A stretch of DNA of 64,000 bases from Chamaecrista fasciculata (Eukaryota > Streptophyta > Magnoliopsida > Fabales > Fabaceae): the NCBI GenBank assembly GCA_003254925.1, contig QANZ01046779.1, positions 99,954 to 163,953 of the forward strand, written 5' to 3'. The translations under genes were made by a program, and so were the position numbers. This document shows positions 47,024 to 57,485 of the stretch, one piece after another. Every line of letters begins with the position of its first letter. The first letter of the stretch is position 1. The notes beneath the pieces are model-generated. The model did no database searches. It was given only the letters and a program-made list of their open reading frames with translations, and was not told the origin of the DNA.

Positions 47024-48350
47024 ATGACCAACATCGAGGACTCCCCCCATGATCACCTTCTGGAGGACGACCCCTCTGACTCCCAGGAGCACGCCCAGGG
47101 AACTCAGGAGGGCCACGGACAGGAGGAACACAAGAACGAGGGACCCACTCGAACTGCACCACCTGTGACCCAGATGGGCGCCACAGGAATGACATTCGAA
47201 GCTCAGGACATCATGTCCATCGTCCGAGGGATGATGAAAGATCAGACGGACGCCTTCCGTCGCGAGTTTCAAGGTCTCTCCATTCACAACACTCCCACTG
47301 GAACCCCCCAGGGATCCAATCCGGCCCGCCGCCACACCACAGCGGGCTCTGCTCAGAACGTCTCAGCCGCCGCGGGCTTCGAGGATGAACCAGGCACCTT
47401 CATCCCTCAGAAGCGATCTTTTGCGCTATCCATTCAACTCGACATCATTCCACAGGGCTTCAAAATGCCCGTGAAGATCACACCATACGAGCCCGCCGTG
47501 GATCCAAACTTGCACATGAAGGCATTCAACGCCGCTGTCCAGGTCGCGTCCATCACTGAAGGGAAGAAATGCAAATTATTCCCTACCACTCTCGGGCAGG
47601 AGGGCCTTCATTGGTATGCCCGTCTCCCAGATTACCTTTGAGGAGTTAGAGGCCGCCTTCCTCAAACGTTTTGCTACCAGTATAGTCTACAAGAAGCCGT
47701 CGACTGTGATGGCGGACCTTATCCAGGGGTCCAGCGAGAGCCTTCGTGACTTCCTCAAGCGTTTCTCCGAGCGTTGCCAAGAGGTGGAGGATTTGGAGGA
47801 CAGCGTGGCGATCCACGCCTTTAAGCAGGGCCTCCGCCCCGGCAATGTTTCTAACGAGTTGGCGCTCGCCAACCCGAAGACCCTGGACTCATTGCTGAAG
47901 AAAGTTCGTGACTTCATACTTAAGGAGGACAATCAGTTCGCCTCCAAGAGTCATTTCAGCAAGCTCAAGGATATGCAGAACAGTCAGCCGAACAGCCGAA
48001 CCCAAAACGGCAATGGAAACGGAAACGGGAAATGGAAGAGGCACGATCGCCCTTCAAGCTCATCATAAGGGTCCTCACGCCCGCCATTCACTGGCAAGTT
48101 CCCGACCTATCACATTCTCACTGTCTCTAGATCAGAAATATGGCGCTCCTGTGGCTCACTCGACATCTTCCCGATAGCAAAACCACTCCCTGTCAAGGCT
48201 GGTCGCCCAAGGGATACCAGCAAGCATTGCAGGTACCACAATGGCTACGGCCATACCACGAACGAGTGCATCTCCCTAAAAGATGCCATCAAACAACTCA
48301 TCCGAGACGGCCACCTGGCCGAATATAAGCAGAAGAAGAGACCAGAATCT
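47024..48350 (+). pseudogene. Gypsy gag, frame-shifted
   Basis: Three frames join into one Gag. 47024-47641 holds an acidic, Gln-rich start (EDSPHDHLLEDDPSDSQEHA) and the capsid segment AFNAAVQVASITEGKKC with GQEGLHWYARLP. A frame shift near 47630 leads to 47636-48068 with FEELEAAFLKRFA, RDFLKRFSERCQ and GLRPGNVSNELA, the Retrotrans_gag hallmark. A second frame change after 48066 leads to a zinc-knuckle-like CRYHNGYGHTTNEC followed by LKDAIKQLIRDGHLAEY (about 48228-48340). The breaks make it non-functional here. Confidence 0.88.
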
Positions 48351-48363
48351 GACAGGAACGCCT

Positions 48364-50675
48364 TGATGGAGATTGTGCCCTAGGGCCAATCATCTCATAG
48401 ATATGTTGTGAACATATCAATTAATTTATAGAGATAAATTAATGGTTATCACATTATTAGCATGTTTACTGTGATAACAGTCCGTGATTAATTATAGGAT
48501 AATTAATCTAAACTGTCCCTGGTCGCTCATTCAAGTGGGAACTTGAAATGAACCAAGACCAGCATGACCTCGGTGCATAGGGATGCATGCACTAGATGCT
48601 GGTACGAGAGTCATGGTGCAATTACGTAAGGAGTTACGAGTTGCTGGACTGACCCGGAGAATCCTACATGGTTTTAGTCATTAGCTAGTTTCTCCTATAC
48701 ACCTGTCACGATGCCCTCAAGACCTGAGGTCTTCATCATTCCGGCGTTGTAGTTGTCAGACTTTGGCTTAGTCTAACGTTGCCCGTAGCAGGGTAGCCAT
48801 AAGGGCTAAGTACGGGTTTGGTTGATTACCGTGCTGAGGAATATGGTTGACCAAGACGGAATTTTGTCCCTCATGGAGATGGGAGATATTTTACTGGGCC
48901 CCTCGATGAGTCTGTCCAAGGAATGTGTGGCCACACTAGAAATTGGGACTTACTCAAGGAATCGAGAAAGTTGGAGGTATGGATTTTGGATGACTTTCCC
49001 ATGCCTGATCCATTACCGGAATATCGTAGGACAAAAAGGGAATTTGACAAGGTGGTACTGAGGTTAAGTCGTTTCGGCGTTAAACGATAACTCACGTGTT
49101 TTGGGTAGTCGTGATGGCTTGCTAGAGTCCGCTCTCGACTTGTAAGTCATAGGGATGACTTGCTGCCAACTTCACGTGGGGCCTACTGGGTCACACACGA
49201 GCAGGATCAAGATGCCATTTCGGGACACGAATTAGGGTTAATTCGTGGGTCACATTGGTGACACCGTTTAAGACATAATTGACTGTCTGGGACAGGAAAT
49301 ATTGTCTTAAATAAATATCTACAGATATATGATATTTAGATTTGTGGGACAAATATATATATATATATATATATGATAATTGTTAAATAGATAATTGGAT
49401 TATGCTATTTACAATTATATTCCTATTTATAATATTAGGAATAAATAAATTAGATAAGTTTCCTAAAAGTTAGGAAATTATTGATTTATTAAATTCACTA
49501 ATATTAGGATAATAGGGAAGGAGGATGGCGCCTCCTATAGGCCATTTTAATTAATAGAAATGTTTTATTAATTAAAGTCATGGCTTGAAGATTTGAAATT
49601 TGAATAGATTTGATCTAGATTTCAAATGATTGGATTAAATATATTAAGGTAATATTTTAATTCAATAATATATATATAGGTGGAAGTCGAATTTTAGGTC
49701 AAATTGGATTTAAATATTAGTGTAATATTTTAATTCAATAAAGACTAAAATTCAAGATTTAAAAGATTGACTTAAGATATTATGGTAATATCTTAAATCA
49801 ATATTGTTGGAAAATAACAAATTAGTTATAACTACCTAAGAGTTAGGTTTGTTATTTTGATTTATTAAATTCCAACAAAATGGTGGGACTAGGCGCATGG
49901 CTTGGGTGAATCTCTTTGGGAAGATTTGATCTTCCAATTTGATTCTCCAAGATTGCATTTGAATTCAAATTATGATATTAAGGTAATATTATAATTAGGA
50001 ATTCAAGTCCTAAAATTATGATATTATAGTAATCTCATAATTTAATAATTTGATAATCCTATAATTTAGGGATTCCCTAATTATAATTATCAAACCTCAA
50101 ACCCTATATATACATATAGAGCTAAAGTCGACTTAACACAGATCTCTCATACCTTGGGAATTTCGACTTTAGCTAGCTAATTCACAAAGAGCAAAAATAG
50201 TTTTGGGTCTTGGTGAAGAGAGAGAGAAAACACAACCCTAGTTTTCTAGAGAGAGAAAGTGGCGCAAACCCTAAAAGTGTTTTAGGATTTGTGTGTTGAG
50301 GTTGTGTGAGATCAAGAATAAGATTCTTGATCTAGGCGCCATCTGGTTCTTGAAGTTCAAGAATTGTTCTTGAATTCAAGAACACCGTAGATAAGGTTCC
50401 CGGTTCACTTGGAGAAGTGGAAGAGGCTAGCACCTAGGCATCTACCAAACTGTTCGTGTGGATCACCGGTGGAGGGAGCACACTCGGAGTGGACTCCTTA
50501 CATTCGTAAACGCAAAGAACAGCCGATCGATTTGGGTAAAATTCTTGTCCTCATACCGATACAGATCCATATAGCGGATCTATTGGGAAAGAAATCGATG
50601 TGTACTTTGTTTTTGGTTTAAAATTTTATTTTATATCCGTTTCCGCTGCGCTGTGTGCATGGCGATTTCCCAACA
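48364..50675 (+). repeat. 5' LTR of the second Copia element, 2.3 kb
   Basis: TGATGGAGATTG to TTCCCAACA, 2312 bp. The first kilobase parallels the LTR at 9629-11754 in word order (CTGTCCCTGGTCG, CAAGACCAGCATGACC, GTAGCAGGGTAGCC). A TATA-like CCCTATATATACATATAG is near 50100. It includes an AT dinucleotide run at about 49350-49373. Confidence 0.92.
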
Positions 50676-50676
50676 G

Positions 50677-50690
50677 TGGTATCAGAGCCA
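50677..50690 (+). other. Primer binding site, initiator methionine tRNA
   Basis: TGGTATCAGAGCCA lies one base after the LTR end, complementary to the 3' end of plant initiator tRNA-Met, as in most Copia elements. Confidence 0.92.
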
Positions 50691-52238
50691 CGCTATTCTT
50701 GGATCTGTATTGGTTTTGGTGATTATACATGTGATGTGTAATGTATGTTTTACCGCTTTTCTATTGGCATGCTTGTTGTTGTTTTACGAAAAAGATCCAC
50801 CAAACGTTTTTGGAATTAATGTAAAAGGTGCAAATTTTATGTATGTGATACATAAAGAAATCAATATGATTGATTTAAAATTTTTCTTGAGTATTTAGGC
50901 AAAAGTCGAAATTCCTTATAATTATGGTTAAAATTGTTTTAATTATAATTATAAAAGGGTTGGCTGAAAATTTATTAAAATTATGAATTTTATGAAGTTT
51001 TCAGATCAATAATTAAATTCTTGAATATGATTCTTGAATTTTATAATTATTGATAATGGGCCTAAATTCATGAAAGAGGCATGTTAAAATTGCACAATCC
51101 TAATTAAACACAATAAAAAATCGATTTTGATATGTGTGTTTGATATATCGTGTTTGACATAATTGTAGGAATTGTTCATATATGTAATTGTGTGGTGTTG
51201 GATATGGCTCTAGGTTTTTGGTGTATACGGCCTGCGTGTCGTCTCCCTCTATCCGATGTAATTTTACTTTTCAGTTCATACCTCAATGTAACTGGGGTTT
51301 ACTCTCTTGTAATTTTACGTTTTCTTTTTAGAAAAATTCTCTCATTGGCTTGGGAGAATTGTTAGGATAGGTGGGCCATATCTAAACACGGTATATGTCT
51401 GTTTTACATTTTAGCATTGTATGTGATACAAAGCGCTAGATGTATGTTTAGGACGCGATTTTAACATGCTATTTACAATATTAAACGCTATAACAACGTA
51501 TACGATACGGGCGTGGGATTTTGCATATGATGCAAGATCCATGCACATGTTTATATGTATGTGATACATGGGGAAATAAACATGTGACATGACTCGTTTA
51601 ATTTTAAAAGGAGTTTTGAAATTAAACTATAAAACGGAACGATTTTATAAATATTTAACCCTTTTAGAAAATCTTAAGTTTTAATGTCATCAATAAAACA
51701 CCCTGTGGAAATCTTGTTCATCATAGAGCGGTGATCGCCCTCAGCGACACGTATCTATCTTGACCTTGAGGACACACGGGTGAATGAGAGATTCAACGCA
51801 ACGCCTCGTTGAAGTCTTGGCATACTAGATGCGGTGATCGCCCTCAGCGACACGTGTTTGGTAGGGCCTTGATGATATGGGGGTTAAAGCTTCGGCCTCG
51901 TTGTTTTGAGCCTAGCCATTCACGAGTTTTATTGTGTGACTTAATGGGGTTATCAAAATGGTTTTGGACCTCAAGGCATTAGATGGGATAAACATGCCAT
52001 AATACGTATCATATGATGATACAGTCCCATAAAGATCTAAGAGTCACATATGATGTGATTGGTAAAGAGTTACCTACCTAAATAACCAAAAGGTGCATGA
52101 TCGCCCTCAGCGACGGTAAATTTTGGTGAAATATGGGTCTTAGCCACTAATAATAAATTTTACTGGGTTTTATAAAATGGTGGACATATATATTTTTCTG
52201 CTAATCAAAATTCATATCTTTGAAAATTGTAGAATCAA
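50691..52238 (+). other. Untranslated leader of the second Copia element
   Basis: About 1.5 kb between primer site and gag without a convincing ORF. The motif GATCGCCCTCAGCGAC occurs three times (about 51729, 51836 and 52099), spaced by roughly 107 and 263 bp, partly with ACACGT following. Such repeated leader motifs may relate to packaging or translation, but nothing in the sequence proves that. Confidence 0.6.
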
Positions 52239-53234
52239 ATGGCAACAAGTAGTTCAACTTTTTCACTACGACCTATCCTTGAGAAGGATAAGCTGACTAG
52301 AACGAACTTCCTCGATTGGTTTCGTAATCTGAGAATTGTTCTCACCCACGAGAGGAGACTGTACGTTCTAGAGAAACCTATCCCTAAAGAGCCTGCCAAG
52401 GGCGCTCAAGGGGCTGAGTGGAGGGCTTATGAGAAGCACTTCGACGACTCGCTGGAGGTCTATTGTCTGATGATAGACACAATGATTCCAGAGCTTCATG
52501 AGGGCTTGGACACATTGATGTCATATGAGATGATTATGCGTCTCAAGGAAATGTTCCGCTATCAGATCAGACAAGATAGATATGAGACCACTAAGGCTCT
52601 CATGTCTTGCAATATGGCTGAAGGTGAATCTGTTGGTTACCTTGTCACTAAGATGAGAGGGTACCTAGATCATCTTGATAGGCTAGGATTCCCTATTCTT
52701 CTAGAGCTTGCAACAAGCATAATCCTGTGCTCACTGCCTAAGAGCTATGACTCGTTTGTCAAGAGCTTCTATAGGAGAGGAATAGAGAAGACAGTTTCTG
52801 AGTTGCATGGAATACTCAAGTCAGTTGAGGCATCCATGATCCAGAAGAGGGAAAGGAAATTAAAGGGCAAAGAAAAGATGAAGGGAATCAAGCTGGATGG
52901 TGAGACCAAGCCAGAGGACGACCCGAATCAATCTCCTGCCAAGAAGGCAAAGCCCTCAGAGGAAGTATTCTGTTCTTTCTGTCAAGTGTCAGGACATGCG
53001 ATGAGAAAGTGCAAATACTACTGGGAAGATCAAAAGAAGAAGAAGTGCGTCATGCCCTCTACTTCAGGTATCTTTGTTAATGCTCTTTTTCTACTTAACC
53101 ACTTAAGTATGGGATACGATATGTGGTTCTCACATTTGATGTGCAGGGTCTTCAGAGACAGTAGAAATGGAGGACCAGAGCGATATGGACCTGGAAGTGG
53201 ACGATGGAGCAAGCGTTGCTGCCGTTGCTGCTAA
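52239..53234 (+). CDS. Copia Gag running into protease remnant
   Basis: Open frame of 331 codons; Gag proper is about residues 1-278. The start MATSSSTFSLRPILEKDKLT and the body (NFLDWFRNLRIVL, KEMFRYQIRQDRYETTKAL, LGFPILLELATSIILCSLP) are those of a UBN2-type Copia capsid. A zinc knuckle CSFCQVSGHAMRKC (C-x2-C-x4-H-x4-C) is present at about 246-259. After TSG the frame enters a decayed protease: the expected DTG is not seen, and at about 53165 the protease continuation (DLEVDDGASVAAVAAKGT) lies in another frame. So Gag is intact but Gag-Pol is not made. Confidence 0.9.
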   Translation: MATSSSTFSLRPILEKDKLTRTNFLDWFRNLRIVLTHERRLYVLEKPIPKEPAKGAQGAEWRAYEKHFDDSLEVYCLMIDTMIPELHEGLDTLMSYEMIMRLKEMFRYQIRQDRYETTKALMSCNMAEGESVGYLVTKMRGYLDHLDRLGFPILLELATSIILCSLPKSYDSFVKSFYRRGIEKTVSELHGILKSVEASMIQKRERKLKGKEKMKGIKLDGETKPEDDPNQSPAKKAKPSEEVFCSFCQVSGHAMRKCKYYWEDQKKKKCVMPSTSGIFVNALFLLNHLSMGYDMWFSHLMCRVFRDSRNGGPERYGPGSGRWSKRCCRCC

Positions 53235-53244
53235 AGGAACATGA

Positions 53245-55595
53245 GAGCTTGGATAGTCCCTTTAGGACTAGTTTATTGTTAAATCTTTAAAGTTTGAACA
53301 TTATTTTCTCCTTATATGGATAAGGAAGATTTTATGTAAACATTAAAGTTTGGTTTCTATTTTAATAAAGTAATGTTTGCTTATGTGATTTGCAAAACCA
53401 TTATGTCTTAAATTAGAAACAATAACAATAAAATATATAACATTGATACAAAAGGGATTTAGATTAAGCGAATCTAATCCTGTATACTTTTGGCAATTGT
53501 CGTTTTGGCCATAAAAATAAGAAACGCCTTGAGAAGCTTCATATAGATGAACTTCTAAAGCTCACATGATTATGAATCATATGATGCTTGCAAGTCTTGT
53601 TTAAAGATGGAAAAATGACAAGAGGCATTCCTCTGTTGTTCACAGTAATAGAATGTCTGACTTAGTGGGAGATATGCATAGTTGATGTATGTAGACCCAT
53701 AAGTGACTAAGCTAAAAGTAATAACTCTTACTAACCGCTTCAAAAGGCTAGATCTACGGCTACTTTTTGAAACACGAGTCAGAGTCTTTTGAAATAGAGA
53801 TTTCAAAAAGAAGTAGAGAAATGACTTGACAAGAAAATCAAGTTACTTGATTCGATCAAGGGAACAAGGATTTGAGTCAAGAGCTTATTAATCATCCTAG
53901 AAGCTGTGAGAGAGTCTCACAACTTGCTCTTTCTAAAACCCCATAGAGGATGGTGTTTTGAGGAGAAGTATCAAACCCTATTTGATAAGGTTTGATCTAA
54001 GATGAGTCTAATTGATCTTTTGCGAACCTTTAAAGGGTGTGCTCTTGAAGCTACTGACTTCACACTTAACCGCTTCGTCTAAGAGACGCCATATGTGATA
54101 TGGTATGGGAAGAGTCCCATAATTGTTTTGTCTCAATTTTGAGGACACTAAGTTTATAATAATCCAAGGGTAGATTATAAACTGTCTTCAAAACCCTCAA
54201 GAATGTGCTTGTGGGATACCCTAATGACGCAAAAGGGGGTATCAAGTCTAACTACCCACCTGATTACAAAAGGGTTTGTAAGTCAGAGGTGAATACCTTT
54301 TAGAAAGGGATTCTTTGTTTCCAAAAGAAACAGTGGGAGCAAGATGAATCTTGAAGGAGTTCAAGATCCACAAGACACTTGAGTGGCGCAGACGAAAATT
54401 AGAGAAGATCCGCAAAGTGTTGTGGAAGCTCCTCTAAAACATAAGGACAACAAAGTTCTGATAGAACACGTTCTCAATTTCATAGATGGTGATCTTTGGT
54501 CATTGAGAGCAGGGATGTGTTGCTCCAGGAGCGTCGTGAGCCCGCCACCTATCGAGAATCTTCTGTCATTGTTTTGGTAAAGATGTCAAAAGAGTTTGGC
54601 TTCTTGCAAAAACTTTGATGAGTCCTGTGTTTACAAGAAGGTTAGTGGGAGCACGATTGCATTTTGGTGCCATGTGCCATTGACATATGGCTAGTCGAAA
54701 GGGAAATTACTATCTTAAGATTATGAATCTTAGATGAATAAATCGCTCTCGATGAAGGAAAGAAGTGGCCTATGGTGTAGGCAACAAGAGTCTATGGTGA
54801 TAGATCTTGGAGACTTCTTGAGTTGAGTCAAAAGTACGTTCTTGGAATAAGATACTGAAGGGGTTCAGTATGCGAGATTCCAAGAGGAGATTCATGCCGA
54901 TGAATCAAGTTTTGGTCCTTAGCAAGAGTCAGTGTTTCCTGAAACACATGATGAGCAAGGACACATGAATGGCATCACTTATGCTTCGGCATTAAGATCC
55001 ATCATGTTGTACTAGACTCAATATGTCATTTGCTCTATGAATGACGAGTTGTGACCCTGTTGAGGTCCCCGGGAAGCTGTCATTAAGGTCCTTGAGTACT
55101 TGAGAAGCACTAAGGACAAATTCTTGGTTTATGGAAGAATTAATGTGTAAAGGGTTACACAAGAAGCCCATTATTCAAGCCAACCAAGATTGATCGCAGT
55201 AAAATGTATTCCCTGAACATAGTAATCGTAAAAGTTGGAATGGTTCCAAGCAGAGTACGATTACTGATTCTACAAAGAATGGGTTAGTTGCGTAGAGACG
55301 CAGACTGTAAAACTAATGCCTGAAGTACACTTGGTGGTCACCCTGTAGAGACAGGAAGACACCAAATGGGAAGGAGTTCCCCGCTGATGTTCCGACAGTG
55401 ATAAGTACTCAGACAAGATTACCTAGAGATGGTGATAATAAGATATGATAAGGAAGCAGTCGAGGATATTTTGCTAGTCCTCTGAAAGAAACCCCAGCAC
55501 AGGTCTTACATAAGTTTTATGTAATGTCGAGTGGGAATTAGACACATTAATGGATGTTCCTAAGTGTTAGGAACAATTTGATTAATGATTGTACC
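53245..55595 (+). pseudogene. Degraded Copia pol (integrase, RT, RNase H)
   Basis: Homologous along its whole length to the 975-aa ORF at 6652-9579, but full of small deletions, insertions and stops. Recognisable pieces: TATATGGATAAGGAAG (SYLDKEG region), GGAATCTAATCC and GAAACGCCTTGAGAAGC (zinc site), ATATGTGATATGGTATGGGA (integrase end), GTTTACAAGAAGGTTAGTGG (RT) and GAGTGGGAATTAGACAC (C-terminus). No catalytic domain can be translated intact. Confidence 0.88.
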
Positions 55596-55612
55596 TAGTG
55601 CAAGTGGGAGTT

Positions 55613-55726
55613 TGATGGAGATTGTGCCCTAGGGCCAATCATCTCATAGATATGTTGTGAACATATCAATTAATTTATAGAGATAAATTAATGGTTATCA
55701 CATTATTAGCATGTTTACTGTGATAA
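55613..55726 (+). repeat. Start of the 3' LTR of the second Copia element, broken at an N
   Basis: 114 bp identical to 48364-48477, preceded by GCAAGTGGGAGTT, the purine tract. The sequence then stops at a single N (55727) and continues into unrelated DNA, so about 2.2 kb of LTR and the second target duplication are missing. Confidence 0.92.
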
Positions 55727-55727
55727 N

Positions 55728-56290
55728 TACGCTTATTTCGATCACGTTAACTTAGGCGCAACCTAATCTAAACGGCTTACAACACGTAAGTTATTCACGC
55801 TCCAATGAAGAGCTAGAAAGTAGGAGGGACGCCCCCAAATGCTTTCTTCAGGGCGCTTCGCGCGCCCATGAGCCGAGAAGTTGCTCATACGTCATGCTGG
55901 ACCACCGCCTCATGACTGGCTAGCCCCCAGTCCGATCGCCAACAAAGTTGGGCGGACGTACATACATACTTGCGCAAATAAAATAAACATCTCAAACAGA
56001 TAATACAATACGTAGCAGGCATGTAGAACATATTTATCAAAATATAGGCCTTATGGCCTAACAAATATTCAGGCCGCACGGCCAACAAATTTATGGGCAC
56101 AACCGCTCGTAAATATCCAATAAAGGGCACACACGCCCTATCCAATTCACAAAGGGGAACACACCCCCAACAAAATTACAACTTTTACAAATGGATGACT
56201 CAGTCATCCGAAATCACAGTCGCTGCGGCCGCATCTGGCACATGTTCACCGCTGGAATCGCATGAATCAGAGCACTATACGTGAAGTTAT
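55728..56290. other. Unassigned moderately GC-rich DNA, possibly 3' part of the Gypsy element
   Basis: The composition and the short GC-rich words (GGGACGCCCCC, GGGCGCTTCGCGCGCCC, CAGGCCGCACGGCC) resemble the Gypsy DNA at 46.3-48.3 kb, so this may be its 3' non-coding region. I found no stretch shared with the 5' LTR to prove it. A minus-strand frame of 86 codons (55885-56145) has no recognised domain. Confidence 0.4.
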
Positions 56291-56825
56291 AGCCAAATTT
56301 GTGAAGTAGCGTTTTGCTGGAAATTTTAGGCTAAATTTACTTCTTGCTTTTCAGTGTGCTTCTTATGTTACCTGATATAAGAAAAAAAAAGGGAACTTGG
56401 TTTCATAGTTTTCTTGCTTCTTGTTTAGTGTTTAGTGTCAAATTGGGGTTTCTCTTTGAGAGATTTCCAATTCTGCATGTTTTGTCTTGGTTTTGTCTTT
56501 TATTCTACTCTAAGTTTCTAATTTTTTCTTTCTTTGTGCTTTTGCCTCTAATACATTATAATTAACAACTTGCTTCTTGTTAATTGGTATATACTTCTGA
56601 GTGACATACTTACTTTCACCGTGTGTTCTCAATTTTTGTTCATTTTATTCGGTCTAATTGCCTCTAGATTTGAAGCGTGTTGTCCTTGTTTAGGTTTCTT
56701 TGCTTTTCTATTTGCTCAAGTGTTTTTAACTGATGTGAGAATTGAATTCTGAAGTGCAATTGAAGACAAAGGGTTTAAGAGGTAAAAGGGTAGAGTGTTG
56801 AAACACGAGTGGAGAGCTTCCTTGA

Positions 56826-57485
56826 GTGAAACACGTGAGGGAGTGGTTTTGTGAGGATTTCTTGTTTGCTAACATTTTCTTGCAACTTATTATGATGAAT
56901 GAAGATAATCGCTTCAACATGAATGATATGAGAAAGATGTTTGATAGACTTGAGTTGTGGTTTTCTCAAGCAAATGATCGATTGGGAAGATTGGAGGAGA
57001 AGCATAAGATGAAGAGTAGAAGTGTGAATTCCACTAAAAAGAGGATCCCTATTTTTAGAGGAATGAATAATGATGATTCATATCTAAAGTGGGAGAAGAA
57101 GGTTGAAAAGGTATTTTCATGTCATAATTTTTCATTTGCTGATCATGCTGTACTTTGGTGGGATAAGATGTTAAGTTCTCAAAGCAGGTATGAGGTGGAT
57201 CCTATTGTCACATGGGATGTGATGAAAAGAGTAATGAGGAAGAGATATGCTCCATCTTACATTAAGAGGGGACTTGATAAAAAGTATGAATCTGCTGGGG
57301 AAATTTCTACACAAGTAGAGAAAGTTCTTGATACTGATTATCAAGAATCTTTAATTGTTAGAGATGTTGTTGATGCAATAGAATCATTATCTTCAAAAGA
57401 AGTTAGTGAGAAAATTGTAAGAAAAGAGGAGGAGAAAAGAGAGTGTGAACTAGAAAATGAGAGAGAGAAAGAAAAAAAATATTGA
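56826..57485 (+). pseudogene. Gypsy gag remnant, open for 219 codons
   Basis: The frame contains RIPIFRGMNNDDSYLKWEKK and VEKVFSCHNFS, then ADHAVLWWDKM and TWDVMKRVMRKRYAPSYIKR, the capsid signature of plant Gypsy (chromovirus-like) Gag. Compared with the usual family a short block before the WWD motif is missing. The C-terminal part is a Glu/Lys-rich low-complexity tail. It is followed by a stop and further frames, so it is a relic; a retained gag-only role cannot be excluded. Confidence 0.8.

Larger units (their letters stand above)
46260..48363 (+). mobile_element. 5' part of a Ty3/Gypsy element (Tat-like), cut by a Copia insertion
   Basis: GC-rich and unlike the host DNA. The 5' LTR is probably about 46260-46864 (start uncertain, end CA), followed by a primer binding site and a gag region at 47024-48350. 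The sequence stops at 48363, where a Copia element enters. Protease, RT and integrase are not found on the other side of the Copia element, where a single N marks an assembly join. Confidence 0.85.
48364..55726 (+). mobile_element. Ty1/Copia element with intact gag and degraded pol
   Basis: 5' LTR 48364-50675, primer site 50677-50690, gag 52239-53070, decayed protease and pol to about 55560, purine tract 55600-55612 and the first 114 bp of the 3' LTR (55613-55726) before an N. It belongs to the same broad family as 6500-11754: identical TGATGGAGATTG and CCCAACA ends, and the same pol ending (GGATTAGACGC/GGAATTAGACAC). It is inserted into Gypsy gag. The 114 bp available from the two LTRs are identical, pointing to a recent insertion despite the ruined pol. 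Confidence 0.93.

Noticed and set aside
53068..53146. Possible 79-bp GT-AG intron at the end of Copia gag, as in elements that splice a gag-only RNA
   Set aside because: The sequence on both sides reads as decayed protease (FVNALFLLNH and RVFRDSRNG, then DLEVDDGASVAAVAAKGT in another frame). A decayed protease explains it without splicing, and both spliced and unspliced frames stop soon after.
53570..55150. Separate small genes in the 53.6-55.1 kb region
   Set aside because: All recognisable words match successive parts of the Copia pol at 6652-9579, so they are pieces of one pseudogene.
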